Counted from the stretch's first letter, positions 33,107 through 42,571 are shown. The stretch: DNA of 64,000 bases from Gp7-AA10 sp035636095 (GCA_035636095.1 DASPZU010000084.1:1-64000); one strand, 5' to 3'. Notes: generated from the sequence alone by a model not told the origin. Program-made: numbers and translations.

Positions 33107-33451
33107 TCAGTCCTTTCCGGTCGCCTTCCTGCACTCACCGAGCAGGAAGTCGCAGTTCCATGCGTCGTAGAACGTCTTGTCGAGGCCGTAGATTCTGACG
33201 AGGAGGGTGGACGCCTGGTCGAAGCGTCCGCGCTTCATTTCCGTCCGCGCCAGGAAGTACATCGCGTGCAGCGTTTGCGCGTCGGTCTGGCCGCGATCGA
33301 CGATGGCCCGAAATCCACCCGCAGCTTCTGCGAAATTGCGCCGCTGATAGGCGCAGAGTGCCTTGCCGTAATCGTCCGTCGCTCCGCAAGTTGAAGGAGG
33401 CGCGGCTAAAGCCGACCAGGCAAGCAATGCGAGAATGACTGCCAGTCGCAT
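33107..33451 (-). CDS. Small exported TPR-like protein
   Basis: 114 residues with a clear Sec signal (MRLAVILALLAWSALAA) and one to two tetratricopeptide-like helical hairpins (YGKALCAYQRRNFAEAAGGFRAIV, LHAMYFLARTEMKRGRFDQAS). Four cysteines suggest disulfides. Function unknown. It precedes the sigma54 activator without a gap and has a leaderless-type promoter (TACAAT, 6 bp, ATG). Confidence 0.7.
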   Translation of the reverse strand: MRLAVILALLAWSALAAPPSTCGATDDYGKALCAYQRRNFAEAAGGFRAIVDRGQTDAQTLHAMYFLARTEMKRGRFDQASTLLVRIYGLDKTFYDAWNCDFLLGECRKATGKD

Positions 33452-33457
33452 CGACTC

Positions 33458-33463
33458 ATTGTA
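33458..33463 (-). promoter_or_regulatory. Predicted -10 box (TACAAT) of a leaderless transcript
   Basis: TACAAT on the minus strand, 6 bp (GAGTCG), then ATG at 33451. The first base of the divergent gene's ATG (33463) lies inside the box. Confidence 0.6.
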
Positions 33464-34188
33464 TGAAACTCGGCATTATCGGAGGCGGACGGGCGGCCTG
33501 GGCGTTCGGCTCGACATGGCGCCGCATCGGCTGGCCGCTCAGCGGAATCGCGCTGCGGTCGGACGGGCCCATGGCCGGATTGCTTCAGACGCGGAAACGG
33601 ACCATCGCGGATCTGGCCTCCGACTCCGAGCTCGTCCTGATCGCGGTCAGCGACCGTGCCATCGATGAAGTGGCGGCGTCGATCCCGCCTACCGACGCGA
33701 TCATCTTTCATCCGAGCGGCATCGCGACCAGCATTCGCGGTGGATTCTCGCTGCATCCTTTGAAAGTGCTGCCGCCGGTCGGCGAAGCCTCCGACCTCGG
33801 GGACGCGCTGCTGGTCTTCGAAGGCGCACATCGCGACGTCGCCAGACGGATCGCGGACGCCGCCGGCGCCCGTTTCGCGGAGATCGCGCCGCAACAAAAG
33901 GTTCTCTACCACGCCGCGGCAGTGTTCGGATCGAACTACGTGGCGGCGCTCCTCGACATCGCCGAGGAACTGATGGGGATTGAAAACGCGAGAAATGATC
34001 TGGCCGCTCTCGCCGATTCCGCCATTCGCAACTGGCGCGCGCATGTCGATTCGCGGCGCTTTACCGGACCTGCTGCGCGGGGCGATGAGGATGTTTTGCA
34101 GCGGCATCTGGCAGCCCTTGCCGACCGTCCGCAACTCGAAGAGATTTACCGACTTCTGGCCGAACGGATTCTTGCGACTCCGAAGTAG
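33463..34188 (+). CDS. Rossmann-fold DUF2520-containing protein
   Basis: A 241-residue protein with an N-terminal dinucleotide-binding motif (KLGIIGGGRAAWAFG), then VLIAVSDRAIDEVAA and HPSGI, and a helical C-terminal half of the DUF2520 type (KVLYHAAAVFGSNYVAALLD). It resembles F420/NADP-dependent oxidoreductases related to ketopantoate reductase, but the substrate is unknown. No ribosome-binding site is visible. It is divergent from the TPR gene and shares its promoter region. Confidence 0.82.
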   Translation: MKLGIIGGGRAAWAFGSTWRRIGWPLSGIALRSDGPMAGLLQTRKRTIADLASDSELVLIAVSDRAIDEVAASIPPTDAIIFHPSGIATSIRGGFSLHPLKVLPPVGEASDLGDALLVFEGAHRDVARRIADAAGARFAEIAPQQKVLYHAAAVFGSNYVAALLDIAEELMGIENARNDLAALADSAIRNWRAHVDSRRFTGPAARGDEDVLQRHLAALADRPQLEEIYRLLAERILATPK

Positions 34189-34228
34189 CGGATGCTACCA
34201 TCGACGTCTTCTCTGAACCGGATATCGA

Positions 34229-35458
34229 ATGGTCTTCTTTAATTACGCCACAATGCAGATGGCCGCCAAGATCGTCTATTACGGTCCGGGCCTTTGCGGC
34301 AAGACCACCAATCTCCATTACATCTACGCCAAGACATCGCCGCAGAGCCGCGGCGAGATGGTCAGCCTCGAAACGGAGACCGATCGCACGCTCTTTTTCG
34401 ATCTCCTGCCCATCGACGTCGGCGTGATCGGCGGATTCCGGACGCGGCTGCAGCTCTACACCATCCCCGGCCAGGTCTTCTACAACACCACCCGCAAGCT
34501 GGTGCTGAAAGGCGTCGATGGTCTGGTCTTCGTCGCCGATTCACAGGTGGCGATGCAGGACGCCAACTTCGAGAGCTTCCACAATCTGCGCGAGAATCTC
34601 GCCGAGATCGGACTGAAGATCGATGACATTCCGCTGGTGATCCAGCTCAACAAACGCGATCTTCCCAACGTCGCCGCGAAGGACGACATGCTGGACAGGA
34701 TCGACGCCGATCGCAAATACGACAGCATCGAGTCGATCGCAGCTACCGGTGTGGGCGTGTTCGAAACGCTGAAGCTGATCTCGAAGCTGACGCTCAGGAC
34801 GTTGCGCAGCCGCATGACCGGCGATGATGTCAAGACCGGCCCGCGAGTGGCGGCGCAAGTCGCGACATTCCGCGTGAAAGAGCCTCCGGCCACCACGGCA
34901 CCGATGGCGGCCATGACCTCGATTGCCATCGAAACTGAGGAGATCGAGGAGACCGAGCGCTCGGAGGAAATCGCGCACACCGCGCCGGTGCGTCAGGCCT
35001 TCTCGGACAGCACGCTCGCGAAAACCGCCGACGTCGACGCGCACATCATCTCGGACGTCCCGGTGGCCGCCCCCGCACCACCGCCCACCCCCGAGCCGGA
35101 AGTCGATTTCAGCCAGACCGACAAAACGCTGAAGGAGCCGAAGGTCAAGCACGTCAAAGTGCGATCGTCCGTCGACATCATGGCGGAGCTCGAGGCGCTG
35201 CGAAAACGCGCGACGCAGACGACGCCCAAGCAGCCCAAGAAGGAAACGTCGCCGCTGGCCGCGCTCCTCAAGACCCGCGACGTCCAGAAGAACGTGACGC
35301 TCAAAGTGAATCCCGACACGCTCGCGAAGACAAAGTCGGTGCGTGTTGCGGTATCCTTTGAAAACAGCGAAGGCGTCGTGCAGCATCAGGAGCAGACCAT
35401 CGAAGTCGATGCTTCCGACGCGAAATCGCTGACGGTCAACCTCAAGATCAATTCATAA
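34229..35458 (+). CDS. MglA-family small GTPase with a 215-residue C-terminal extension
   Basis: Residues 1-195 are an MglA-type Ras-like GTPase: P-loop YYGPGLCGKTTN, the family's ETETDRTLFFDLLP switch, LQLYTIPGQVFYN and the NKRDLPN base-binding motif. In Myxococcus, MglA sets cell polarity for motility and is switched by MglB; no roadblock-domain MglB is encoded nearby. Unlike the usual protein of about 195 residues, this one continues with a Glu/Thr/Pro-rich linker (about 200-345) and a short beta-rich end domain (VRVAVSFENSEGVVQHQEQTIEV). The extension may be a partner-binding tail. The next gene is a lytic transglycosylase. Confidence 0.88.
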   Translation: MVFFNYATMQMAAKIVYYGPGLCGKTTNLHYIYAKTSPQSRGEMVSLETETDRTLFFDLLPIDVGVIGGFRTRLQLYTIPGQVFYNTTRKLVLKGVDGLVFVADSQVAMQDANFESFHNLRENLAEIGLKIDDIPLVIQLNKRDLPNVAAKDDMLDRIDADRKYDSIESIAATGVGVFETLKLISKLTLRTLRSRMTGDDVKTGPRVAAQVATFRVKEPPATTAPMAAMTSIAIETEEIEETERSEEIAHTAPVRQAFSDSTLAKTADVDAHIISDVPVAAPAPPPTPEPEVDFSQTDKTLKEPKVKHVKVRSSVDIMAELEALRKRATQTTPKQPKKETSPLAALLKTRDVQKNVTLKVNPDTLAKTKSVRVAVSFENSEGVVQHQEQTIEVDASDAKSLTVNLKINS

Positions 35459-35474
35459 CGGGCGGGAGGTTGTG

Positions 35475-36599
35475 ATGCAAGAAGCCCGATGGGCGATGCT
35501 GGCACTCGCTTTGTGCGGATGCGCGACGCGGCCGATGTCGCCGCCGCCGGAAGCGCCCGAGACGCTGATCCTGTCCATCCCTGCCATCGGGACGACCATC
35601 GCGCCGGCGCAGCCGCGTCAGCCCGTTGCGACGCTCATCGACATTCCTGTCCCGGATCATCATTCGATTCGCGCTGCCCTCGATCTCTTCACAACCGAGA
35701 TGCGATCCGACATTCAGCAGTCGCTCACACGCTCGGCGCGCTACAAGAATCTGATCGATCGCGTGCTGGACGAGTACAAACTGCCCAAGGCGCTGGCGTA
35801 CCTGCCGGTGATCGAGAGCGCCTATCTTCCCCGGCTCACTTCGCGCGCCGGGGCGCACGGGATCTGGCAATTCATGCCCGAGACCGCGCGCGAATACGGC
35901 CTGCGCGTCGACTGGTGGGTCGACGAGCGCGCCGATCCCGATCGGTCGACGCACGCGGCAGCGGCCTACCTCAAGGACCTCTATCGCGAATTTCAGGATT
36001 GGCCGCTGGCGCTGGCGGCCTACAACGCCGGCTCCGCGCGCATCCATCGCGCGCTCGACCAAACCGGATCGACCACCTTCTGGCGGATCAGCGAGCTGTC
36101 CGCGGTTCCCCGCGAGACGCGCGGCTATGTTCCGACATTTTTTGCGGCGATCCTGATCGCAAACGACGCCGCATCCTACGGCTTTCGTCTCGGCGATCCG
36201 GTCAAGGCCGACATCAAACATATCGAAGTCGATGGTCCCCTATCGCTGCGATTCATCGCCCAAACCGCCAACATCGACGAAACGCTGCTGCGCGAGCTGA
36301 ATCCCGCGCTGCGACACGACATCGTTCCGCCGGGAAAGACTGGCATCACGATTCCGGCCGCGGCCGGTCCTGCCATCGAAGCGCGTGCGGCCACCCTCAA
36401 GAATGACGATCGCATTGTCACGGTGCGCGCCTATCGCGTGCGAAAGGGCGACACCATCACCAGGCTGGCACGCTCCCTCGGAGTCGCACGCAAGACCATC
36501 CTGGCCATGAACAGCCTCAGCGCCAAGGCGCATCTCCGCCGCGGCGAGTCGATCTATCTTCCGGTTCGCGCGCATGCGCTGTCGGCAGGGGGAATGTAG
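35475..36599 (+). CDS. MltD-like membrane-bound lytic murein transglycosylase with LysM
   Basis: A 374-residue lipoprotein (ALALCGC at the N-terminus, Cys13). The SLT domain spans about 85-240: VIESAYLPRLTSRAGAHGIWQFMP with the catalytic Glu, and ALAAYNAGSARI. One LysM domain is clear at the C-terminus (YRVRKGDTITRLARSLGVARKTILAMN), with a degenerate one before it. It cleaves peptidoglycan glycan chains at the outer-membrane face. ATG 35475 was preferred to GTG 35472 because of its spacing from GGGAGG at 35464-35469. Confidence 0.88.
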   Translation: MQEARWAMLALALCGCATRPMSPPPEAPETLILSIPAIGTTIAPAQPRQPVATLIDIPVPDHHSIRAALDLFTTEMRSDIQQSLTRSARYKNLIDRVLDEYKLPKALAYLPVIESAYLPRLTSRAGAHGIWQFMPETAREYGLRVDWWVDERADPDRSTHAAAAYLKDLYREFQDWPLALAAYNAGSARIHRALDQTGSTTFWRISELSAVPRETRGYVPTFFAAILIANDAASYGFRLGDPVKADIKHIEVDGPLSLRFIAQTANIDETLLRELNPALRHDIVPPGKTGITIPAAAGPAIEARAATLKNDDRIVTVRAYRVRKGDTITRLARSLGVARKTILAMNSLSAKAHLRRGESIYLPVRAHALSAGGM

Positions 36600-36602
36600 A
36601 CT
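36597..36602 (+). promoter_or_regulatory. Predicted -10 box (TAGACT) of a leaderless transcript
   Basis: TAGACT, 6 bp (GCGCGG), then ATG at 36609. It starts on the stop codon of the transglycosylase gene. Confidence 0.55.
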
Positions 36603-36608
36603 GCGCGG

Positions 36609-38423
36609 ATGCGCCGCGCTCTCCTCATCTTCCTCATCGCATCACCGCTTCTCGCCCGCGTCGATCATGTCGACGTCGCGCGCACCGATCTGGGACCGCA
36701 TTTTGAAAAACTCGTCGGCAAGGTTTACTTCGCGGTCGATCCGAAGAACCCGCACAACACCATCATCGCGGACCTCGACAAAGCCCCGCGCAACGCCGCC
36801 GGAGAAGTCGAGTTCTCGGCGGACCTTTACGTGATTCGCCCGAAGACAAATCGCAACGACACTCTGTTCGTCGAAATCTCGAATCGCGGAGGAAAGGGCT
36901 TTCTCGCGAATCTCGATCCGGCGACCGAAGGAGACATTCGCGATCGATTTCTGTTCGATCGCGGCTACACGGTGGCGTGGATCGGCTGGCAATTCGATGT
37001 CAGGCCGGAACCGAATCGCGTCCGGCTCTACGCGCCGATCGCCCCGGGAATCAGCGGAAAGGTCCGGTCGGATTTCGTGGTATCGAAAAAAGTCGATGCC
37101 CACACCGTCGGCCACGTTATCAGCGGCGCGATCGGTGGAACCGGCTATTCCTCCTCGACGATGGAGGGCCTGCTCACCCAGCGCGACGCCCCGATTGCGC
37201 CGCGCACGACCATTCCGCGCAAGAAGTGGCGCTTCAAAGACCCATCGACGATCGAGCTCGAGGGCGGATTCGTTCCCGGAAAAATCTACGAAGTCATCTA
37301 CACCGCCAAAGATCCAGCCATCGTCGGATGCGGTCTGGCCGCCGTCCGCGATTTCGTCGCGTACAGCAAATATGATCCAAAGGCTGTCGCGGCGTCGAAG
37401 CGCGCGTACGGATTCGGCATCTCGCAGAGCGGCCGTTTCCTGCGCCACTTCATCTACCAGGGATTCAACGCCGACGAGCAGGGGCGGCAGGTCTTCGATG
37501 CCATCGACGCGCATGTTGCCGGCGCGGGCCGTGGGAATTTCAATCACCGATTCGCGCAGCCGTCGCGCGACGCGCAGCCGCTGTCACCGCTGTTCTATCG
37601 CGTCGACCTCTTTCCGTTCGCCGATCTGCCGACGTCCGATCCGCTCAGCGGCCGAACGGAAGGGCTTCTCGATCGCGCCCTCGCCGAGAAAGTAGCACCG
37701 AAAATATTTTATACAAATACATCATATGAATATTGGTCAAGAGGGGAATCCCTCTGCCACACCACCCCCGACGGCGCGCGCGACATGCAGATTCCCGATA
37801 CCTCGCGGATCTATTTTCTGGCGGGCATCGCGCACGTCCCCGGCCCATTCCCGCCCCAGAAGCGCGAAGGGCAGAATCTCGACAATCCCAGCAACTACTG
37901 GACGCCGCTGCATGCTCTCTTCGACGCGCTCGACTCGTGGGTTCGGAACGGGACCGCGCCGCCGCCGAGTCAATATCCGCACATCAGCGACGGCACTCTG
38001 GTGCGCTCGATCAAGTCTCCCGCCACGCAGTACGAGCCTTACAAACTCGATCTCACCGCCGAGCCCCCGAAAGTCGTGGGCACTTATCCGACGCTGGTGC
38101 CGCAGGTCGGCTCGGACGGAAACGAGACCTCCGGCATTCGCGGACCGCGCGTGACCGTTCCGATCGCGACGTACACCGGATGGAATCTTCGCGATCCGTC
38201 AGTCGGGTTCCCGGAGGCGCGGCAGAGTTTTGTCGGATCGTACATTCCGTTCGCGAAGAGTCGCATCCTCGAGCTCTATCGCGACGAGAATGATTATCTC
38301 GGCCGCTATGCGCGGGCCGCGATGCAATTGATCGATGAGCGCTTTCTTGTTCCGGAAGAGCTCAACGCGACGCTTCGGCAGGCAGAGCGGGATTGGAAAT
38401 ACGCTTTGGAAGGCGGACGATGA
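36609..38423 (+). CDS. Exported alpha/beta hydrolase, Abhydrolase_10 type
   Basis: 604 residues with a short Sec signal (MRRALLIFLIASPLLAR). The sequence follows a large hydrolase family of unknown substrate: NRGGKGFLANLDPA, GYTVAWIGWQFD, the nucleophile region GFGISQSGRFLRHFIYQGFN, and near the C-terminus PRVTVPIATYTGWNLRDP. An AT-rich codon island (37701-37741) encodes KIFYTNTSYEYWSRG, a conserved segment preceding the last third. The 3' end overlaps the convergent phoR by 62 bases. Confidence 0.82.
   Translation: MRRALLIFLIASPLLARVDHVDVARTDLGPHFEKLVGKVYFAVDPKNPHNTIIADLDKAPRNAAGEVEFSADLYVIRPKTNRNDTLFVEISNRGGKGFLANLDPATEGDIRDRFLFDRGYTVAWIGWQFDVRPEPNRVRLYAPIAPGISGKVRSDFVVSKKVDAHTVGHVISGAIGGTGYSSSTMEGLLTQRDAPIAPRTTIPRKKWRFKDPSTIELEGGFVPGKIYEVIYTAKDPAIVGCGLAAVRDFVAYSKYDPKAVAASKRAYGFGISQSGRFLRHFIYQGFNADEQGRQVFDAIDAHVAGAGRGNFNHRFAQPSRDAQPLSPLFYRVDLFPFADLPTSDPLSGRTEGLLDRALAEKVAPKIFYTNTSYEYWSRGESLCHTTPDGARDMQIPDTSRIYFLAGIAHVPGPFPPQKREGQNLDNPSNYWTPLHALFDALDSWVRNGTAPPPSQYPHISDGTLVRSIKSPATQYEPYKLDLTAEPPKVVGTYPTLVPQVGSDGNETSGIRGPRVTVPIATYTGWNLRDPSVGFPEARQSFVGSYIPFAKSRILELYRDENDYLGRYARAAMQLIDERFLVPEELNATLRQAERDWKYALEGGR
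37701..37741 (+). other. AT-rich rare-codon island inside the large hydrolase gene
   Basis: Only 7 of the 40 bases 37701-37740 are G or C. Codons ATA, ACA, ACA, TCA, TCA and AGA encode KIFYTNTSYEYWSR. Flanking codons are GC-rich. Confidence 0.8.
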
Positions 38424-39552
38424 AGGTCGCCCCTTTCCCAGGCTCGCTTTCGACGTCGATCGTGCCGCCGTGCTGCAGGACCAGATGCTTCGTGATCGCG
38501 AGCCCGAGTCCGCTGCCGGGGATGTCCTGGGAGCGGCTCTTGTCGATGCGATAGAAGCGCCGAAAAATCTTCGAGCGCTCCGATTCGGGGATTCCGTCTC
38601 CATGATCGGCGATGCGAACGACGCCCGCCTCCGGCTCGTCGATCACTGCCACGTCGACCTGGCTGTCGTCGCCGCCGTATTTGATGGCGTTGTCGAGCAG
38701 ATTCGAAAAAGCCTGCTGCAGGCGCAACACGTCGCCGCAGATGACGGAATTTCCCTCGACAGCGAATCGGATCCGATGATTCGCCGCCTGATCGGCGAAA
38801 TCTTCACAAAGATCGTCCAGCATCCGGCGCAGATCGATGCTGCGAAACTCGAGCGCGACGTCGCCGGCCTCGATACGGCTCAGCTCCGACAGATCTTCGA
38901 CCAGCCGCTCCAGCCGGCGGAGCTGCCGGGACATGATGCGCCGCAGTTGCTGCTCGTCTTCGACCGAGAGGCGCCCGGCGTTGGCGTCGAAAGTCTCCAC
39001 CGCCGAGCGCAGGCCGGCCAGCGGCGTGCGCACCTCATGAGAAAAATCGGAAATGAAATTGCGTCGGATCTTCTCGAGGCGTTCCGTTTTGGTGATGTCG
39101 ATGAACAACGCGGCGGCCGCAATCCCCTCGGACGCCACGGGCAGCGTGCGCATCTCGATCTTCTTCTCGACGATGCCCGACAGCACCGAAAAGTGCTCGA
39201 TCGATTCTTCCCCGTCGAGTGCGCGATCGAACGCTTCGAAGATTCGCGACATGCGCAGCGCTTCGCTGAGCGGTTTGCCCAGGACGTTTTCGTGGATGGA
39301 GAAGAGCTCCATGAAACGGCGGTTCGCGATGATGATGCGTCGATCGCTGCTCAGCGCCAGCACGCCTTCGCCAAGCCCGTCGAGCATCTGAAGATGGGCG
39401 ATGCGCTGCCAGTGCAGGGCCTCCAGCTGCGACACCAGCATGCCGCGCTCGCGCTCGTCGGTCTCCAGTTGCGACTCCAGCGTGCGAATACGCTGAATCG
39501 CGAACCAGCCGCCCACCACCAGCACCGTCAGCGCAATGACCGCGGTGATCAT
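38362..39552 (-). CDS. phoR: Phosphate-regulon sensor histidine kinase PhoR
   Basis: A 396-residue kinase: one N-terminal transmembrane helix (ITAVIALTVLVVGGWFAI), no periplasmic domain, a PAS domain (about 55-155), the H-box DFSHEVRTPL with His172, N-box NLLDNAIKYG, and G boxes (ADHGDGIPESE, GSGLGLAI). The lack of a periplasmic sensor is typical of PhoR, which senses phosphate through PstSCAB and PhoU. It is the last gene of the porin-pst-phoU-phoB-phoR operon, and its start overlaps phoB (ATGA). Confidence 0.9.
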   Translation of the reverse strand: MITAVIALTVLVVGGWFAIQRIRTLESQLETDERERGMLVSQLEALHWQRIAHLQMLDGLGEGVLALSSDRRIIIANRRFMELFSIHENVLGKPLSEALRMSRIFEAFDRALDGEESIEHFSVLSGIVEKKIEMRTLPVASEGIAAAALFIDITKTERLEKIRRNFISDFSHEVRTPLAGLRSAVETFDANAGRLSVEDEQQLRRIMSRQLRRLERLVEDLSELSRIEAGDVALEFRSIDLRRMLDDLCEDFADQAANHRIRFAVEGNSVICGDVLRLQQAFSNLLDNAIKYGGDDSQVDVAVIDEPEAGVVRIADHGDGIPESERSKIFRRFYRIDKSRSQDIPGSGLGLAITKHLVLQHGGTIDVESEPGKGATFIVRLPKRISNPALPAEASR

Positions 39553-40229
39553 TCCTGGGGCGGATCGTAGCGATAACCGAAGCCGACCACCGTCGCGATC
39601 CGCTGCGGGCCGATTTTCTTGCGGAGGTTTCGGACATGCGCATCCACCGTCCGCGTCTCCACCTCATCCGACATATGCCAGACCTCGGACAAAATCCGAT
39701 CGCGCGAGATGACCGCCGATCGATTGCGCACCAGCAGCCACAGCAGCTCGAATTCCTTTTTGGCCAGCTTGATCTCTTCGCCGTGACGGTAAACGCGCAG
39801 CGACTTCTCGTCGATCTTCAGCTCGCGATCCTGATAGATACCGGTCTCTTGCGCCGGAACACTGACGCGCCGCCAGATGGCGGCCACACGCGCGAGAAGC
39901 TCGCGAACGCTGAACGGCTTGGTCAGATAGTCGTCGGCGCCCAGCTCCAGGCCGGTGATGCGATCGCGCTCCGATCCGCGCGCGGTCAGCATGAGGATGG
40001 GAATCTTGGCGGTGTTCGGATCGCGGCGCAGCTCGCGGCAGATCGTCAGTCCGTCGAGGTCGGGAAGATTCAGATCGAGAATCACGAAATCGAATCCCCC
40101 CCGCTGCACCGCCAGCATGGCGTCATTGCCGCTGGTGAAGTGGGTCAGGGTGTAGCCTTCGCGCTCCAGATTGAGGCGGATGGTGAATGCGAGGTCGGTA
40201 TCGTCTTCGATGAGGGCGATTCGCTTCAT
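39549..40229 (-). CDS. phoB: Phosphate-regulon response regulator PhoB
   Basis: A 226-residue OmpR/PhoB-type regulator. Receiver: acidic pair EDD at 8-10, phospho-acceptor Asp52 (VILDLNLPDLDG), Lys in LTKPF. Output: winged helix with KKEFELLWLLVRNRSAVISR and VDAHVRNLRKKIG. It should bind direct repeats with 11-bp spacing; three such arrays are visible upstream of the operon and at 55.2 and 56.5 kb. Start 40229 overlaps the end of phoU. Confidence 0.9.
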   Translation of the reverse strand: MKRIALIEDDTDLAFTIRLNLEREGYTLTHFTSGNDAMLAVQRGGFDFVILDLNLPDLDGLTICRELRRDPNTAKIPILMLTARGSERDRITGLELGADDYLTKPFSVRELLARVAAIWRRVSVPAQETGIYQDRELKIDEKSLRVYRHGEEIKLAKKEFELLWLLVRNRSAVISRDRILSEVWHMSDEVETRTVDAHVRNLRKKIGPQRIATVVGFGYRYDPPQE

Positions 40230-40894
40230 GGATTCAGGGTCACGGGGGTATGTTTGATCATCTTCCCTTCCACGAGATAGACGACCATTTCGCAAATGTT
40301 CGTGGCACCGTCGGCCATGCGCTCGAAATACTTTCCGATGAAGGTCAGGCGGATGGCGCGCGAGATGTTGCGTGGGTCTTCGAGCATGTATGTCAGCAGC
40401 TCGCGGAACGATTGCTCGGTCTGCTGGTCGATGTTGTCGTCCTGCTTGATGACCTGCCGCGCCAGAGCGGCGTCACCGCGCACGAAGGCGTCCAGCGCCT
40501 GACGGACCATGGTCTGTGCGTCCTGAGCGAGATGTGGAATGGACTGCATCGGTTTCAGCGGCGGCTCGCGATTGAGCTCGATGACGCGCTCGCAAACGTC
40601 CTGCGCCAGATCGGCAATGCGCTCCAGCTCCGGCGTGATCTTCATGATGGCGGCCACGAAACGGAGGTCGACCGCCGCCGGCTGCATCTTGGCGATCAGC
40701 TCGAGCGTGCGCCGGTCCATCTCCAGCTCCATCTGATCGATCCGGCTGTCGTTGTTGATGACCTCCTCGGCCAGCGGCGTATCGCGCTCGAGAAGTGCGC
40801 GAATCGACTGCGAGATCGCGTCCTCGACCATCGCTCCCATCCGCAAAAGAAGATCCTTGAGATCTTCGATGTCGCGATCGAAATGTCTTTGCAT
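40226..40894 (-). CDS. phoU: Phosphate signalling protein PhoU
   Basis: 222 residues of the two-fold three-helix PhoU repeat (LKDLLLRMGAMVEDAISQSIRALLERD, and the second copy MVRQALDAFVRGDAALARQVI), each with the ExxxD-type metal motifs (DSRIDQMELEMD, DDNIDQQTEQSF). PhoU couples the Pst transporter to PhoR and keeps the regulon off when phosphate is plentiful. It lies 4 bases after pstB. Confidence 0.93.
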   Translation of the reverse strand: MQRHFDRDIEDLKDLLLRMGAMVEDAISQSIRALLERDTPLAEEVINNDSRIDQMELEMDRRTLELIAKMQPAAVDLRFVAAIMKITPELERIADLAQDVCERVIELNREPPLKPMQSIPHLAQDAQTMVRQALDAFVRGDAALARQVIKQDDNIDQQTEQSFRELLTYMLEDPRNISRAIRLTFIGKYFERMADGATNICEMVVYLVEGKMIKHTPVTLNP

Positions 40895-40898
40895 ATCC

Positions 40899-41723
40899 CT
40901 ATCCGAATCTTCCCGTGACGTAGTCCTCAGTCATTTTCTCTTTGGGGTTCATGAAGATGGTCTTGGTGTCGGCGTATTCGATGAGGCGGCCTAACATGAA
41001 AAACGCCGTGCGATCGGACACCCGCGCGGCCTGTTGCATGTTGTGTGTGACGATGACGATGGTGTAGTTGACCTTCAGGTCCCAGATCAATTCCTCGATC
41101 TTGGTGGTCGCGATCGGGTCGAGCGCCGACGCCGGCTCGTCCATCAACAGCACTTCCGGATCCACGGCCAATGCGCGTGCGATACAGAGACGCTGCTGCT
41201 GGCCGCCCGAGAGCGCGAACGCGCTTTCGTGCAGGCGGTCTTTCACTTCATCCCACAGCGCGGCGCGGATGAGCGATTTCTCGACGAGCTCGTTCAACTC
41301 GCGCTTGTTGCGCATGCCGCCGATGCGCGGTCCGTAGGCGATGTTGTCGTAAATCGATTTCGGAAAGGGATTCGATTTTTGAAAAACCATTCCGACACGG
41401 CGGCGGAGCGAAACGACATCGGTGTCCGCGCTGTAGATGTCGCGTCCGTCGATGGAGATCGTCCCTTTCGCGCGCGCGTTGGGAATGATGTCGTTCATGC
41501 GGTTGATCGAACGAATGAACGTCGATTTGCCGCAACCGGACGGCCCGATCAGCGCGGTGACCTGCCGGTCCGGAATATCGAGCACGATTCCATGCAGCAC
41601 TTTCGCCGAGCCGTAAGAGAAATCGAAATCGCGAACGCTGATCTTGGCGTTCATGTTTTCGAGCATGACGGCCGAGGGCGCGAGAGCCGAGTTGAATCGC
41701 TCCATATCAATCGTCGTGATCAT
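40899..41723 (-). CDS. pstB: Phosphate ABC transporter ATP-binding protein PstB
   Basis: A 274-residue ABC ATPase: Walker A GPSGCGKST (60-68), Q-loop VFQKSNPFPKSIYDNIAYG, signature LSGGQQQR, Walker B VLLMDEPASALDP, and the H-loop in VIVTHNMQQA. The NPFPKSIYDN segment is specific to PstB. The start at 41723 overlaps the pstA stop; the conserved domain begins near residue 27, so a later start (Met21 or Met24) is possible. Confidence 0.95.
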   Translation of the reverse strand: MITTIDMERFNSALAPSAVMLENMNAKISVRDFDFSYGSAKVLHGIVLDIPDRQVTALIGPSGCGKSTFIRSINRMNDIIPNARAKGTISIDGRDIYSADTDVVSLRRRVGMVFQKSNPFPKSIYDNIAYGPRIGGMRNKRELNELVEKSLIRAALWDEVKDRLHESAFALSGGQQQRLCIARALAVDPEVLLMDEPASALDPIATTKIEELIWDLKVNYTIVIVTHNMQQAARVSDRTAFFMLGRLIEYADTKTIFMNPKEKMTEDYVTGRFG

Positions 41724-42571
41724 TATGGCCTGTTCATCCTTTCAAGGCGCCGGACCGAAACGCGGGCGATGATCGATAAGACCAGGATGATGATGACCAG
41801 CAAAAACGCACCGGCCCAGGCCTGACGAATCCAGTCCTCGTAGGGCGAATTGGCGTAGGTGTAGACCTGAACGGTCAGCGAGGCCATGGGCTGCGCGATG
41901 TTGGTCGTCCAGTACCGGTTGTTGAACGACGTGAACAGCAGCGGCGCCGTCTCGCCGGCAACGCGCGCGGTGGCCACCAGAATGCCGGTGAGGATTCCGG
42001 GGAGGGCAGCCGGGACGATGACGCTGAAAACGGCGCGGCTGCGCGTGGCGCCGAGAGCCAGAGCGCCTTCGCGCAATCCGGGAGGGACGAGACGCAGCAG
42101 CTCCTCGGTCGTGCGCACGACCACCGGAATCATCAACACCCCCAGCGCAAAGCCGCCCGCCATCGCGCTGAATCGCCGCACAGGAAGCACAACCAATCCG
42201 TACGCGAATATGCCCACGACGATCGACGGCACGCCGTTGAGCACGTCGGCAGCAAAGCGAACGATCGAAGAGAACTTCGACGCCGGATACTCCGACAAGT
42301 GAATGCCGCACAGGCAGCCGAAGGGAACTGCGAAGAGTGCGGCGATCGCGATGAGGATCAGCGTTCCGACGATCGCGTTGGCCATCCCGCCGCCCACCTC
42401 ACCCACCGGCTTCGGCATCTGCGTGAAGAAGGCCCAGTTCAGCGAAGTGAAGCCATGCTTGACCACGTAGAAAAGGATCAACACCAATGGAACGAGCGCG
42501 ATCAGAACCGCCAGGCCGCACAGCGACTCCGCTATCGCCGAGATGATCTTGCGAATTCGTGCGTTGCTCAT
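41723..42571 (-). CDS. pstA: Phosphate ABC transporter permease PstA
   Basis: 282 residues with six transmembrane helices and the permease EAA-type loop (LRLVPPGLREGALALGATRSRAVFSVIVPAALPGI). Together with PstC it forms the channel for high-affinity phosphate uptake. It overlaps pstC by four bases and pstB by one. Confidence 0.94.
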   Translation of the reverse strand: MSNARIRKIISAIAESLCGLAVLIALVPLVLILFYVVKHGFTSLNWAFFTQMPKPVGEVGGGMANAIVGTLILIAIAALFAVPFGCLCGIHLSEYPASKFSSIVRFAADVLNGVPSIVVGIFAYGLVVLPVRRFSAMAGGFALGVLMIPVVVRTTEELLRLVPPGLREGALALGATRSRAVFSVIVPAALPGILTGILVATARVAGETAPLLFTSFNNRYWTTNIAQPMASLTVQVYTYANSPYEDWIRQAWAGAFLLVIIILVLSIIARVSVRRLERMNRP

